From UBA7672 sp963718145 (GTDB lineage Bacteria; Pseudomonadota; Alphaproteobacteria; Caulobacterales; Hyphomonadaceae), in NCBI GenBank assembly GCA_963718145.1, contig CAVQYJ010000012.1, positions 62,001 to 126,000 of the forward strand: a DNA stretch of 64,000 nt, given 5' to 3'. The notes under the pieces were generated by a model. The model made no database searches. It saw only the letters and a program-made list of their open reading frames with translations, and was not told the DNA's origin. Positions 33,843 through 41,877 of this stretch are shown piece after piece. Every line of letters starts with the position of its first letter. The stretch's first letter is position 1. A program made the position numbers and the translations under genes.

Positions 33843-33921
33843 CCTAGGAAACGGGACCATTCCTAAGGAAGCTTAGGAAAGGAGCCTATTCCTAATGGCC
33901 CTTAGGAAAGCGGGCTATTCC
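33843..33921. repeat. Three tandem 29-base repeats with palindromic ends
   Basis: Units begin at 33843, 33872 and 33901, exactly 29 bases apart. Each starts CYTAGGAAA, has a GC-rich centre, and the first two end ATTCCTAA; the third is ATTCC then diverges and overlaps the last codons of the acyl-CoA synthetase. Junctions form hairpins such as TTCCTAAG-GAAG-CTTAGGAA. Because TTAGGAA and TTCCTAA are complementary, the array can fold or bind a dimeric protein. It lies at the 3' end of the synthetase gene. Confidence 0.7.
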
Positions 33922-35510
33922 GCGGCCTGGACGCCGCTGTCGCCTCTCGCCACGAGTTCGGCGGCGAGCTTCTGGACGGCGCCGATGTCCATCTTGCCGG
34001 TGCCGAGCACGGGGATCGCGGAAACCTGGAAGATCTTGCGCGGCAGGCTGAGTTCGTTGACGCCGTGATCCTGGGCCCAGCGTTGCAGGTCGCTGCGGTC
34101 GGCTTTCGGGTGGGTGGTGAGGAGGACGATCTGCTCGCCCTTGCGCTTATCTGGGATCACAGCGGCGGCGTGGTCGTGCTCGCGCCAGAGGGTGGAGGCG
34201 CAGTTCTCGGCGACGGCGAGGGAGACCATCTCGCCGCCGATCTTGGCGAAGCGCTTGAGGCGGCCGCGGATGGTGAGGGCGCCGAAATCGTCCTGGCTGA
34301 CCACGTCGCCGGTGTCGTGCCAGCCTTCTTCGAGCTTCTGGAGTTGGCCGGGCTTGGACGCCGACAGATAGCCCTGCATCACATTTGGGCCGCGCACGAG
34401 CATGCGGCCGCCATTGTCGATGCCGGGAACGGGCTCGAACTTCAGCTCCATGCCCGGCAGCGGACGCCCGACAGTGCCGGGCCGGTTGTAGCCAGGCTGG
34501 TTGACCGCGATCACGGGGGCGGCCTCGGTGGCCCCATATCCTTCGAGGAGTTCGACAGCGAAGCGCTTCTGGACCAGTTGCCGGGTCTCGTCGCGCACGC
34601 GCTCAGCGCCGCAGACGGCGAAGCGCAGCTTGCCGAGCTCATTGCCCGCGCAGGCGCGAATGTACTGGTTGAGGAAGGTGTCGGTCGCAAAGAGGATGGT
34701 GGCGCCGGTGTCCTGCACACGGCGTGGGATGATTTTTGTCTGCAGGGGCGAGGGATGCAGCACGGACTTCATGCCGCCGAGGAGCGGCAGCAGCGCGCCG
34801 GCAGTGAGGCCGAAACAGTGGAAGGTCGGCAACGGGTTGAAGAGAACGTCATCCGGCGTCAGCGCCTGAGGCACGTGGGCGAGGATCTGGTGGATGTTGG
34901 CGACGATGTTGAAGTGCGAGAGCACGACACCCTTGGGATCGCCTTCAGTGCCAGAGGTGAAGAGGATCACCGCCGGGTCCCTGTGATTGATGTGCTTGGC
35001 GAACATCCAGGGCGCTACGGGGCCAAGCGCGCCGGCGGCCTTGTCGCCTGTGCCGAGTTCCTTGCGGACGTCTTCGAGGTAGGTGAATTCGGCGGCGTCA
35101 TCGAGCTCGTCGATGAGGGGCTGGAGTTCTGCCTTCTCGATGAACGCGTGGGCGGTGATGATGCGCTTGACGTTCGCCGCCTTGAGCGCCGCCTTGAGGT
35201 TGCGGGCGCCAGCCGTGAAGTTGAGCATCGCGGGGACGCGCCCGTAGGCGTTGAGGGCGAAGAAGGTGATGACTGCTCCGGCGCCGGTGGGCAGCATGAC
35301 GCCGATGGCCTCGCCGCGCTTGCTGCCCTTCTTGAGGGCATGGCCCAGGGCGAAGGCGGCGCGGATGATGTCGTCATAGGACAGCTTGCGGTCGTCGGCG
35401 TCGTGGAGGGCGATCTTCTTGCCCCCGTATTGCTTCCTGGCGTTGAGGAGCGCCGGGAAGACGGCGATTTCCGCATTGCGGGGGTCGTAGGCGGAGCGCA
35501 AAGACGCCAT
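33915..35510 (-). CDS. AMP-binding acyl-CoA/acyl-ACP synthetase
   Basis: The 531-residue adenylate-forming enzyme activates a fatty acid with ATP. Motifs: AVILFTSGTEGDPKGVVLSH (P-loop), LLEGYGATEAAPVIAVNQPG, GWHDTGDVVSQDDFGALTIRGR and near the end LGTGKMDIGAVQKLA with the catalytic lysine. The overall pattern resembles the synthetase half of Aas (acyl-ACP synthetase/2-acylglycerophosphoethanolamine acyltransferase), with no acyltransferase half attached. The start at 35510 (MASLRSAYDPRN) has GGGAGG upstream; the in-frame ATG at 35537 does not. Confidence 0.88.
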   Translation of the reverse strand: MASLRSAYDPRNAEIAVFPALLNARKQYGGKKIALHDADDRKLSYDDIIRAAFALGHALKKGSKRGEAIGVMLPTGAGAVITFFALNAYGRVPAMLNFTAGARNLKAALKAANVKRIITAHAFIEKAELQPLIDELDDAAEFTYLEDVRKELGTGDKAAGALGPVAPWMFAKHINHRDPAVILFTSGTEGDPKGVVLSHFNIVANIHQILAHVPQALTPDDVLFNPLPTFHCFGLTAGALLPLLGGMKSVLHPSPLQTKIIPRRVQDTGATILFATDTFLNQYIRACAGNELGKLRFAVCGAERVRDETRQLVQKRFAVELLEGYGATEAAPVIAVNQPGYNRPGTVGRPLPGMELKFEPVPGIDNGGRMLVRGPNVMQGYLSASKPGQLQKLEEGWHDTGDVVSQDDFGALTIRGRLKRFAKIGGEMVSLAVAENCASTLWREHDHAAAVIPDKRKGEQIVLLTTHPKADRSDLQRWAQDHGVNELSLPRKIFQVSAIPVLGTGKMDIGAVQKLAAELVARGDSGVQAAE

Positions 35511-35684
35511 CGGAAATCCTCCCTTGAGCCTGCCCATGCCCAGATGCCGCTATTGGCTGCGACTACCGGGGCGCCCACTTATGTCGTGGAGTTAATATAC
35601 CCGCTCGACGCCAAAGCACAAATCTTAGACTCCGCTCGCTATTCGGGCGATTTCGCGGGGGCGTAATTCAGGATAATGGGGCCT

Positions 35685-36680
35685 ATGCCCACTCTGATCG
35701 ACAACGCAGGCAGCCCGGACCGCGCGCCGGAAGGCGAAGTCGTCGACTCGCGCGCGGCGCGGCATCCAGAAAAGCAGGGCCGGCCGGATACGCCGCTGCA
35801 GAGGAAGCCGAGCTGGATCCGCGTGAAGGCGCCGACTTCCGAGGGCTATCTGGAAACGCAGCGGATCGTGCGCGAGGGCCGGCTGACCACGGTGTGCGAA
35901 GAGGCCGGTTGCCCCAACATCGGCGAGTGCTGGAGCAAGAAGCACGCGACCATGATGATCATGGGCGACACCTGCACGCGCGCCTGCGCGTTCTGCAACG
36001 TGAAGACGGGCATGCCAGGCGCTTTGGATGCGGACGAGCCGCGGCGCGTAGCTGAGGCGGTGAAGGCGATGGGCCTCGGCCATGTCGTCATCACGTCGGT
36101 GGACCGGGATGATCTTGCCGATGGCGGAGCGTCGCATTTCGCGGAAGTCGTGAAGGCGATCCGCGTGGCGACGCCGAACACCACGATCGAAATCCTGACG
36201 CCGGACTTTCTGCGCAAGGGCAATGCGGCGGAGATCGTGATCGACGCCAGGCCAGACGTGTTCAACCACAATCTCGAGACCGTGCCGCGGCTCTACCTGA
36301 CCATCCGCCCGGGCTCGCGCTACTATCATTCGCTGCGGCTGCTGGAGCGGGTGAAGGAGCGCGATCCTTCGCAGTTCACCAAGTCCGGATTGATGGTGGG
36401 ACTGGGGGAGACCAAGGAAGAAGTCATGCAGGTGATGGACGACATGCGGTCCGCCAGCGTCGACTTCCTGACCATCGGACAGTACCTGCAACCGACGCGA
36501 AAACATGCAGCGGTGGATAGATTCTGGACGCCGGAAGAATTCGCCGCGCTTGAGGTTATCGCACGTGCGAAGGGGTTTTTGCTTGTGTCCGCGAGTCCAC
36601 TGACACGGTCTTCTTACCACGCTGACGAGGATTTCGCTCGCCTGCGCGCCGCCCGCGAGTTTAGGCTTGTCCCGAGTTAG
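35685..36680 (+). CDS. lipA: Lipoyl synthase
   Basis: The 331-residue radical-SAM enzyme inserts two sulphurs into octanoyl-carrier proteins, making lipoyl groups for PdhB and PdhC nearby. It has both iron-sulphur motifs, CEEAGCPNIGECW (auxiliary cluster) and CTRACAFCNV (radical-SAM CxxxCxxC), and the C-terminal RSSYHAD where the Ser of RSSY ligates the auxiliary cluster. Homologues begin MxTxID, so I take ATG 35685 (MPTLID); an in-frame ATG at 35676 adds three residues. It is divergent from the acyl-CoA synthetase. Confidence 0.95.
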   Translation: MPTLIDNAGSPDRAPEGEVVDSRAARHPEKQGRPDTPLQRKPSWIRVKAPTSEGYLETQRIVREGRLTTVCEEAGCPNIGECWSKKHATMMIMGDTCTRACAFCNVKTGMPGALDADEPRRVAEAVKAMGLGHVVITSVDRDDLADGGASHFAEVVKAIRVATPNTTIEILTPDFLRKGNAAEIVIDARPDVFNHNLETVPRLYLTIRPGSRYYHSLRLLERVKERDPSQFTKSGLMVGLGETKEEVMQVMDDMRSASVDFLTIGQYLQPTRKHAAVDRFWTPEEFAALEVIARAKGFLLVSASPLTRSSYHADEDFARLRAAREFRLVPS

Positions 36681-36719
36681 TTCCGGAAAACCGGACAAGG
36701 GGTGGAGGGTAGAGTGGGA

Positions 36720-37062
36720 ATGGACAGGGTGCAGCCCGGAACAGGGCTGCAGGGCCTATTCGCAAGGGCGCGACGAGAAAAAGAACCTCAGAACCTGACG
36801 AACTGGCGCAACTACCTCATCATGGTGAGGGAGCAGCAGGCGCTTGAGGTGCTTCGCGGGCAGGCGCAGGCGGCGGCGGCAGCCGACGCCGACTTCTGGA
36901 AGCTCATGGCGGCCAAGGCGTCGCGCAGGCGCCGCAAGAAGCATACATGCGGAGCGGTCGTTTCCGTCGGCCAGAACCAGGAATTTCATCGAGCTGTACT
37001 GCAAGGAGATCCGGGAAACGCTGGGGCCTGCGTATGTGTTCGAGGAAGACGCGGCATCGTGA
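36720..37062 (+). pseudogene. Small protein of unknown function, frameshifted
   Basis: From ATG 36720 the frame reads MDRVQPGTGLQGLFARARR and QNLTNWRNYLIMVREQQALEVLRGQAQ, a helical and well-formed sequence, up to MAAKASRRRRKK near 36945. A credible end follows in the next frame: RTRNFIELYCKEIRETLGPAYVFEEDAAS, stop at 37062. Removing one base between about 36930 and 36975 gives 113 residues. I do not recognise the family. It lies between lipA and the COQ10-like gene on the same strand. Confidence 0.5.
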
Positions 37063-37154
37063 ACCGGCGCAGTACCACGCCGTTTCCTGAGCCGGCGCAG
37101 CCACTACAGGTTCTGGGTTCAACGCTGACGCAGCTGCGGCTATACCGCCGCTGA

Positions 37155-37616
37155 ATGACCAGCCACCGCCAGACGCTTGATCTGCCTTACAGGCCTGAAG
37201 ACCTGTTCGATCTCGCCGCAGATGTCGGCAGGTATCCAGAATTCATTCGATGGATGCGCTCGCTCAAGGTAACGGACCGGCGCGAGGGCGAGAGCAGGGT
37301 GCGTTGCCGCGCCGAGGCGAGCGTGGGATTCAAGGGTTTTGCAGAGACCTTTGTCACCGACGTGGATGCGCGTCGCGGCGAGCTGGCCATCGATGTGACG
37401 CTCGTAAGGGGGCCGTTCCGCAAGCTGTCCAACTCCTGGCGTTTTGCTCCGATTGCGACCGGTGCGCGCGTGGACTTCTTTATCCAGTTCGAGTTCCGCA
37501 ATTTCGTGCTGCAGGCGCTTGCCGACGCCAACAAGACCTACGCAATCCAGCGCGTGATCGACGCTTTCATCGCCGAGGCCGGGCGGCGATACGAGAGGGT
37601 GCGGACGCCGACCTGA
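37155..37616 (+). CDS. COQ10/RatA-type START-domain protein
   Basis: The 153-residue protein has the SRPBCC (START-like) pattern of COQ10 and RatA: LPYRPEDLFDLAADVGRYPEFIRWMRSLKV at the start, GFKGFAETFVTDVDARRGELAIDVTLVRGPFRKLSNSWRF in the middle, and DFFIQFEFRNFVLQALADANKTYAIQRVIDAFIAEA. COQ10 proteins bind ubiquinone and support respiration. RatA of E. coli was described as a toxin, but the fold alone cannot decide. The ubiquinone reading fits alphaproteobacteria better. Confidence 0.88.
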   Translation: MTSHRQTLDLPYRPEDLFDLAADVGRYPEFIRWMRSLKVTDRREGESRVRCRAEASVGFKGFAETFVTDVDARRGELAIDVTLVRGPFRKLSNSWRFAPIATGARVDFFIQFEFRNFVLQALADANKTYAIQRVIDAFIAEAGRRYERVRTPT

Positions 37617-37681
37617 GGCACGGAGGCGCGGCTGCGCTGTACAGACGGTTGGTCCAGTCGATGGGGCCTGCTGACGCTGGA

Positions 37682-38266
37682 CTATTGCCGGGATGCGCCT
37701 GGGTCGGCGGCGCCAGTGGTGAGTTCGCGCGCGGTGGGGGCGCGACCCTCGGCGGGGCGGATCGGGTTTGTGCTGTCTGGCGTTGCGTCGGCCGGGCTTG
37801 GCGCAGCCTCACGGGGCTGGGTGTCCTTGGGGTCTGGTCCGCAGGAGCCGACAGTCCAGGCTTCGCCGGTGCGCACCAGACGACACAGCGCCTTGACGGG
37901 CGCGTCCGGGCCGCGCTTGAGCGTGGTGCGCACCTCGGCGCCATCCTTGTCGTAGCGTGGACGGTTGAAGGTGATCTCGCCCATGCCCTGGGTGGCGGCG
38001 GCGCCTTCGGGGCCGCTGACTTCGACGAGGTTGAAACCGAGGGACTGCCAGTCGCAGCCGGGGCGCCAGGGAGCGTCCTCGCCATTCATGCGCAGGCGAA
38101 GGGGCGGGTCATCGCGAGTGAGCTTGTAGTAGTCATGGCCTACGGCGCCGACGAGCGGGCAGTCGTTGGTGACGAACAGGGCGGACTTCGGCGGAATGAC
38201 CTTTTCCTGGGCCACGCAGCCAGCAATGGCGACGGCGAGCCCGAGAACGAGAGCCAGACGTTTCAT
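37682..38266 (-). CDS. Putative lipoprotein, first of two paralogues
   Basis: The 194-residue protein has a lipoprotein signal (MKRLALVLGLAVAIAGCVAQ, lipobox IAGC with Cys17). The conserved core is NDCPLVGAVGHDYYKLTRDDPPLRL, PWRPGCDWQSLGFNLVEVS, ITFNRPRYDKDGAEVRTTLKRGP and CRLVRTGEAWTVGSCGPD. The tail is Pro/Ala rich. The same core order is found in the gene at 38360-38824, so these are a tandem duplicate pair. Function unknown; four conserved Cys residues may form disulfides in the periplasm. Confidence 0.75.
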   Translation of the reverse strand: MKRLALVLGLAVAIAGCVAQEKVIPPKSALFVTNDCPLVGAVGHDYYKLTRDDPPLRLRMNGEDAPWRPGCDWQSLGFNLVEVSGPEGAAATQGMGEITFNRPRYDKDGAEVRTTLKRGPDAPVKALCRLVRTGEAWTVGSCGPDPKDTQPREAAPSPADATPDSTNPIRPAEGRAPTARELTTGAADPGASRQ

Positions 38267-38359
38267 GACGCAATCCTTAGCCTAGCCCTGTGGCCTTGGG
38301 CCATTGGGCCTAAACGGCCCTACCGACCCCAAGATCGCGATTCCCTAGCACGAAGTGCG

Positions 38360-38824
38360 TCAGGAAACCCACGCCGTCTTGCACTCGGAAACCGTCCAGC
38401 CGGCAATCCCGGAGCGGACGTGGCATTCATAGCCCATGCCGGCGAGGGGGCCGTGCATGATGGAGGTTAGGACGGTGGCGCCCCGGCCGTCATATCTGGG
38501 CTGCTGGAACTCAACCCATTTCAGGCGTTCGCGAGGTTCGGCGTTGGCCGGAACGTCGTTGTAGTCGCTGAACGCGAGGCCCTGTTTCGACCAGTCGCAT
38601 TGAGGACGCCAGCCGGCTTCGCCGAGGCCCTTGAGCGGAGGCGGCGTATTGTCGGGGCCGAACTTGTAGTGATCCCTGGCGATGGCGCCGAGGACAGCGC
38701 AGTCATTGCCTGAAACCTCGACGGAGGCAGGCGCGGAGGCCGCAGCCTGCATGTCATTGGCGCACGAGCCGATGCCCGCGAAAATGGGAATGAAGAGTGC
38801 AGGTATGATGGCGAGGGCGCGCAT
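38360..38824 (-). CDS. Exported protein, second of two paralogues
   Basis: The 154-residue protein has an N-terminal signal (MRALAIIPALFIPIFAGIGSC; possible lipobox GIGSC) and the core NDCAVLGAIARDHYKFGPDN, WRPQCDWSKQGLAFSDYND, VEFQQPRYDGRGATVLTSIMHGP and CHVRSGIAGWTVSECKTA. Each block matches the neighbour at 37682-38266, including all four Cys, so the two arose by duplication. It ends at TAG without the long tail of its neighbour. No known family was recognised. Confidence 0.72.
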   Translation of the reverse strand: MRALAIIPALFIPIFAGIGSCANDMQAAASAPASVEVSGNDCAVLGAIARDHYKFGPDNTPPPLKGLGEAGWRPQCDWSKQGLAFSDYNDVPANAEPRERLKWVEFQQPRYDGRGATVLTSIMHGPLAGMGYECHVRSGIAGWTVSECKTAWVS

Positions 38825-38984
38825 CGAATCTCCATAGGGCGGATGCCCTTAACAACGCGTGAGACGTCGAATTCGTTCATGGCCGGATAACGGCGCAGCG
38901 ATGTTGGAGGATTGGCGCAGTCATGACGCTGCAAGGCTGACCGTGCGTCGTCTGCCAATTCCGGGTTACATCGCGGTTAGATGT

Positions 38985-39099
38985 GTCGGTGCTCCGACGG
39001 CTGACTCGCCCCTCAGCGAGTTGACTATCGCCTGGCGCGGACTCTCGCGCCAGCCCTGTCGGAGTCGCAGATCGTTTCGCGCCGGCGATGTTCCGGCGC
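38985..39099. other. Cluster of four intergenic hairpins
   Basis: Four perfect stems follow in sequence: GTCGG/CCGAC (38985-38998, 4-base loop), ACTCGC/GCGAGT (39004-39021), CTGGCGCG/CGCGCCAG (39032-39053) and GCGCCGG/CCGGCGC (39079-39099). They lie between the cinA stop at 39103 and the exported-protein gene. Stems of 5-8 pairs in a row could be RNA structure, a terminator or palindromic repeats. Confidence 0.6.
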
Positions 39100-39102
39100 C
39101 GA

Positions 39103-39594
39103 TCAGGAGATCATTTTTCGAACCATCTCGAGCGCGGTGATGATGGTCTCGCGGCGGATCCTGTCGCGGCCGATGTCGCCGTAGCGCATCACCTGATGGT
39201 AGATCGGCTTGTTCTCGCGCGCGACGGCGAGGTGCACGAGGCCGACAGGCTTCAGCGGCGTGCCGCCGCCGGGGCCGGCGACGCCGGTGACGGCGACAGC
39301 GAGGTTGGCGCGGGACTCCCTGAGCGCGCCCTCGGCCAACGCACGCGCGACCGGCTCGGAGACGGCGCCGGCGTCGGCGATGAGATCGCCGGGTACGCCG
39401 AGCATCTCTTCCTTGGCGCGGTTGGAATAGACGATGAAGCCACGCTCGACAGTGGCGGACGAGCCGGGGATTTCAGTCAGCAGCCCGGCGATGAGCCCGC
39501 CCGTGCAACTTTCGGCGGTGGCGATCTTGAGGCGGCGCTGCTGCGCTTCATCGAGCGTCAGGCGGGCGAGCATCAGGAGTTGTTCGTCGAACAT
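39103..39594 (-). CDS. pncC: CinA C-terminal family, nicotinamide-nucleotide amidase
   Basis: The 163-residue stand-alone CinA-C domain deamidates nicotinamide mononucleotide to nicotinate mononucleotide in NAD salvage. Hallmarks are IATAESCTGGLIAGLLTEIPGSSATVERGFIVYSN (the catalytic Ser/Thr-rich ESCTGG), AVAVTGVAGPGGGTPLKPVGLVHLAV, and a C-terminal helix. It has no N-terminal molybdopterin-binding-like domain of full CinA. It reads away from ispDF, 45 bases after its stop, on the same strand. Confidence 0.88.
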   Translation of the reverse strand: MFDEQLLMLARLTLDEAQQRRLKIATAESCTGGLIAGLLTEIPGSSATVERGFIVYSNRAKEEMLGVPGDLIADAGAVSEPVARALAEGALRESRANLAVAVTGVAGPGGGTPLKPVGLVHLAVARENKPIYHQVMRYGDIGRDRIRRETIITALEMVRKMIS

Positions 39595-39639
39595 GGGCGG
39601 GCCTCTTGCGTAACTCCAGGGACAATGCGCCGGCGAAGC

Positions 39640-40794
39640 TCATCGCGACAACAGCACCACGGCCTGCGCCGCAATGCCTTCCTCGCGGCCAAGGAAGCCG
39701 AGTTTTTCTGTTGTGGTGGCTTTGACGCTGACAGCATCGAGGGACATGGAGAGCGCCTCGGCTGTGGCCTGGCGCATGGCTTCGCGGTAGGGGCTGATCT
39801 TCGGCTTCTCGCACATGAGGGTGATGTCGGCGTTGACGATCCGGAAGCCGCGCTCCGAGGCCAGCTTGGCGGAGTGGCGGAGGAAGACGAGCGAGTTCGC
39901 GCCCTTCCACTTCGGGTCGGAGGGCGGGAAGTGGTCGCCGATATCGCCCAACGCCGCCGCACCGAGGATAGCGTCGGTCAGGGCGTGCCAGCCCACATCG
40001 GCGTCAGAATGGCCTTCGAGCGACTTTGAATGCGGAATGCGGATCCCGCAGAGCGTGACTCCATCGCCGGCGACAAAGCCGTGGACGTCAAAGCCCGTGC
40101 CTACGCGCATGCCGGGTCCTGAGAGCAGTTTCTCGGCGATCGCGAAGTCCTCCGGATGGGTGATCTTCATAAGCTCCTGCCGGCCAGGCGTCAGCACCAC
40201 GCGCGCCCCGGTGGCCTCGACCAAGGCGAGATCATCGACGGCGCCTGAGGCGCTGGCGATGGCTTTGGCGATGACGTCGAAGCGGAAGGCCTGCGGGGTC
40301 TGCACGCGCACGAGGGTGTCGCGGCTGACGGAGTGCAGGCCATCGCGCGTGTCCTTCAGGGCGTCCGCGATGGGCAGGGCGGGGCAGGCAGCGTCGGCCG
40401 TGTCGAGGGCGGCGAGAAGCTCGCGGATCACCGCCTGGGAGAGGCCGGGGCGCGCGGCGTCGTGGATGAGGACCTTTGTGATCCCGCGACCTTCGAGCGC
40501 CTTGAGGCCATTTCGGACCGAGTCGGTGCGTTCAGATCCACCGTCGACGAGCACGATCCTGTCGTCTTTTGGCAGCAGGGCTGCCGCTCGGGCGCGCTCG
40601 GACGGGGAAATGACGACGGCTATTGCGTCGATTTCATCGCACTGCAGCAAAGCTTCCACGCTCCAGCAGAGCACGGCCTTGCCTCCCAGGAGCTGAAATT
40701 GCTTCGGCACGGCAACGCCCATGCGCAAACCCGACCCGGCAGCCACAACCACTGCCCCGCTGTTGCTGCGGGGAAACGCCTGCTGATTGTGCAT
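39640..40794 (-). CDS. ispDF: Bifunctional IspD/IspF of the MEP isoprenoid pathway
   Basis: The 384-residue protein fuses two enzymes of the non-mevalonate pathway. The N-terminal cytidylyltransferase (IspD) has VVVAAGSGLRMGVAVPKQFQLLGGKAVL and VLIHDAARP; the C-terminal cyclodiphosphate synthase (IspF) begins VGTGFDVHGF, whose Asp-x-His binds the metal, and includes SDADVGWHALTDAILGAAALGDIGDHFP and TEKLGFLGREEGIAAQAVVLL. The fusion is common in alphaproteobacteria. It is divergent from dusB across 90 bases that hold a dyad at 40840. Confidence 0.96.
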   Translation of the reverse strand: MHNQQAFPRSNSGAVVVAAGSGLRMGVAVPKQFQLLGGKAVLCWSVEALLQCDEIDAIAVVISPSERARAAALLPKDDRIVLVDGGSERTDSVRNGLKALEGRGITKVLIHDAARPGLSQAVIRELLAALDTADAACPALPIADALKDTRDGLHSVSRDTLVRVQTPQAFRFDVIAKAIASASGAVDDLALVEATGARVVLTPGRQELMKITHPEDFAIAEKLLSGPGMRVGTGFDVHGFVAGDGVTLCGIRIPHSKSLEGHSDADVGWHALTDAILGAAALGDIGDHFPPSDPKWKGANSLVFLRHSAKLASERGFRIVNADITLMCEKPKISPYREAMRQATAEALSMSLDAVSVKATTTEKLGFLGREEGIAAQAVVLLSR

Positions 40795-40839
40795 TCTTGA
40801 CGTCTTTCCGCGGACGGGGTCTAAGTGTATGGTCGATTT

Positions 40840-40856
40840 TGCCTAAGAATTAGGCA
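40840..40856. promoter_or_regulatory. Dyad TGCCTAA-GAA-TTAGGCA between ispDF and dusB
   Basis: A perfect seven-base inverted repeat with a three-base spacer lies 46 bases before the ispDF start and 28 before the dusB start, in a divergent promoter region. The shape suits a dimeric repressor or activator. The dusB-ntrB-ntrC operon is known to be nitrogen-regulated in relatives, but I cannot name the protein that would bind here. Confidence 0.4.
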
Positions 40857-40884
40857 TATTGGTCGGTGGGCCGGAGACTTGTTC

Positions 40885-41877
40885 GTGTTCCTTGTCGGAG
40901 ATGTCCAGATCGTTGCGCCTGTATTCCTGGCGCCCATGTCTGGCGTCACGGACGCGCCTTTCCGCCGGGAAGCCGACAGGTTCGGGGCGCCGGCGGTCGT
41001 GACCGAGATGGTCGCGGGCGCCGAACTGGCCGCCGAGACCGAGGAATTCATCCGACGCGCTGCACCGCACAATGGATCTGGTCCCTTCATCGTCCAGCTC
41101 GCGGGGCGCGAGCCGCAGTGGATGAGCGTGGGGGCCGAACTCGCGGAAGCGGCCGGCGCCGACATCATCGATATCAACATGGGCTGCCCCGCCAAGAAGG
41201 TCACGGGGGGGCAATCGGGTTGCGCGCTGATGCGCGAGCCTGGGCTGGCGCGCGAGCTGATCGCGGCGACGGTCAAGGGTACAAAGCGGCCGGTGACGGT
41301 GAAGATGCGGCTGGGCTGGGACGACAGCTCGCTGAATGCGCCAGAGATCGCGCGGATCGCCGAGGGCGAGGGCGCGAAGATGGTGACCGTGCACGGGCGC
41401 ACGCGCCAGCAATTCTACACGGGCGAAGCCAACTGGGCGCGCATCGCGGCGGTGGTCGAGGCGATCGGCCTGCCGGTGATCGCCAATGGTGATATCGAGG
41501 ATGAAGCCTCAGCGCGCGAGGCGCTGGCAAGGTCGGGCGCAGCGGGCGTGATGATCGGGCGCGGCGCCGAAGGGCGTCCGTGGCGGCCGGCCCAGATTTC
41601 GTCGGAGCTGTTCGGCACGCCGTACAGCGAGCCGGCGCCTGAGGCCAAGCTCTATTCGATCCTGGAGCAGATCGCCGGGTCAGTTGCGCTTTATGGCGAA
41701 CGGCTAGGCGTGCGGGTGGTGCGCAAGCATGTCGCCGCATTCGTGGATGCCTGGTGTGAGGATCATGGTCTTGCGCCGATGACGGAAGCGCGTGTTGCGC
41801 TTTGCCGCATCGATGGGTCGGCCATGTTGGCGGACGAGCTGGTTGCAGCTCTCTCCGGATGGAGGGCTGCCGCATGA
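40885..41877 (+). CDS. dusB: tRNA-dihydrouridine synthase DusB (NifR3)
   Basis: The 330-residue flavoprotein reduces uridines in tRNA D-loops. Motifs: VFLAPMSGVTDAPFRREADRFGAPAVVTEMV, INMGCPAKKVTGGQSGCALMREP (catalytic Cys), MRLGWD, VTVHGRTRQQFYTGEANW and ANGDI. The GTG at 40885 is chosen because GGAGA ends seven bases before it and homologues begin about ten residues before the APMSGVTD block; longer in-frame starts exist. It heads the ntr operon and overlaps ntrB by four bases (ATGA), as in Rhodobacter nifR3-ntrB-ntrC. Confidence 0.93.
   Translation: MFLVGDVQIVAPVFLAPMSGVTDAPFRREADRFGAPAVVTEMVAGAELAAETEEFIRRAAPHNGSGPFIVQLAGREPQWMSVGAELAEAAGADIIDINMGCPAKKVTGGQSGCALMREPGLARELIAATVKGTKRPVTVKMRLGWDDSSLNAPEIARIAEGEGAKMVTVHGRTRQQFYTGEANWARIAAVVEAIGLPVIANGDIEDEASAREALARSGAAGVMIGRGAEGRPWRPAQISSELFGTPYSEPAPEAKLYSILEQIAGSVALYGERLGVRVVRKHVAAFVDAWCEDHGLAPMTEARVALCRIDGSAMLADELVAALSGWRAAA

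Noticed and set aside
33843..33921. CRISPR array
   Set aside because: Three 29-base units are directly adjacent with no spacers and no cas genes nearby.
34065..35666. 533-codon open frame antisense to the acyl-CoA synthetase
   Set aside because: Val/Glu/Gly-rich, no domain, entirely opposite a well-supported adenylate-forming enzyme.
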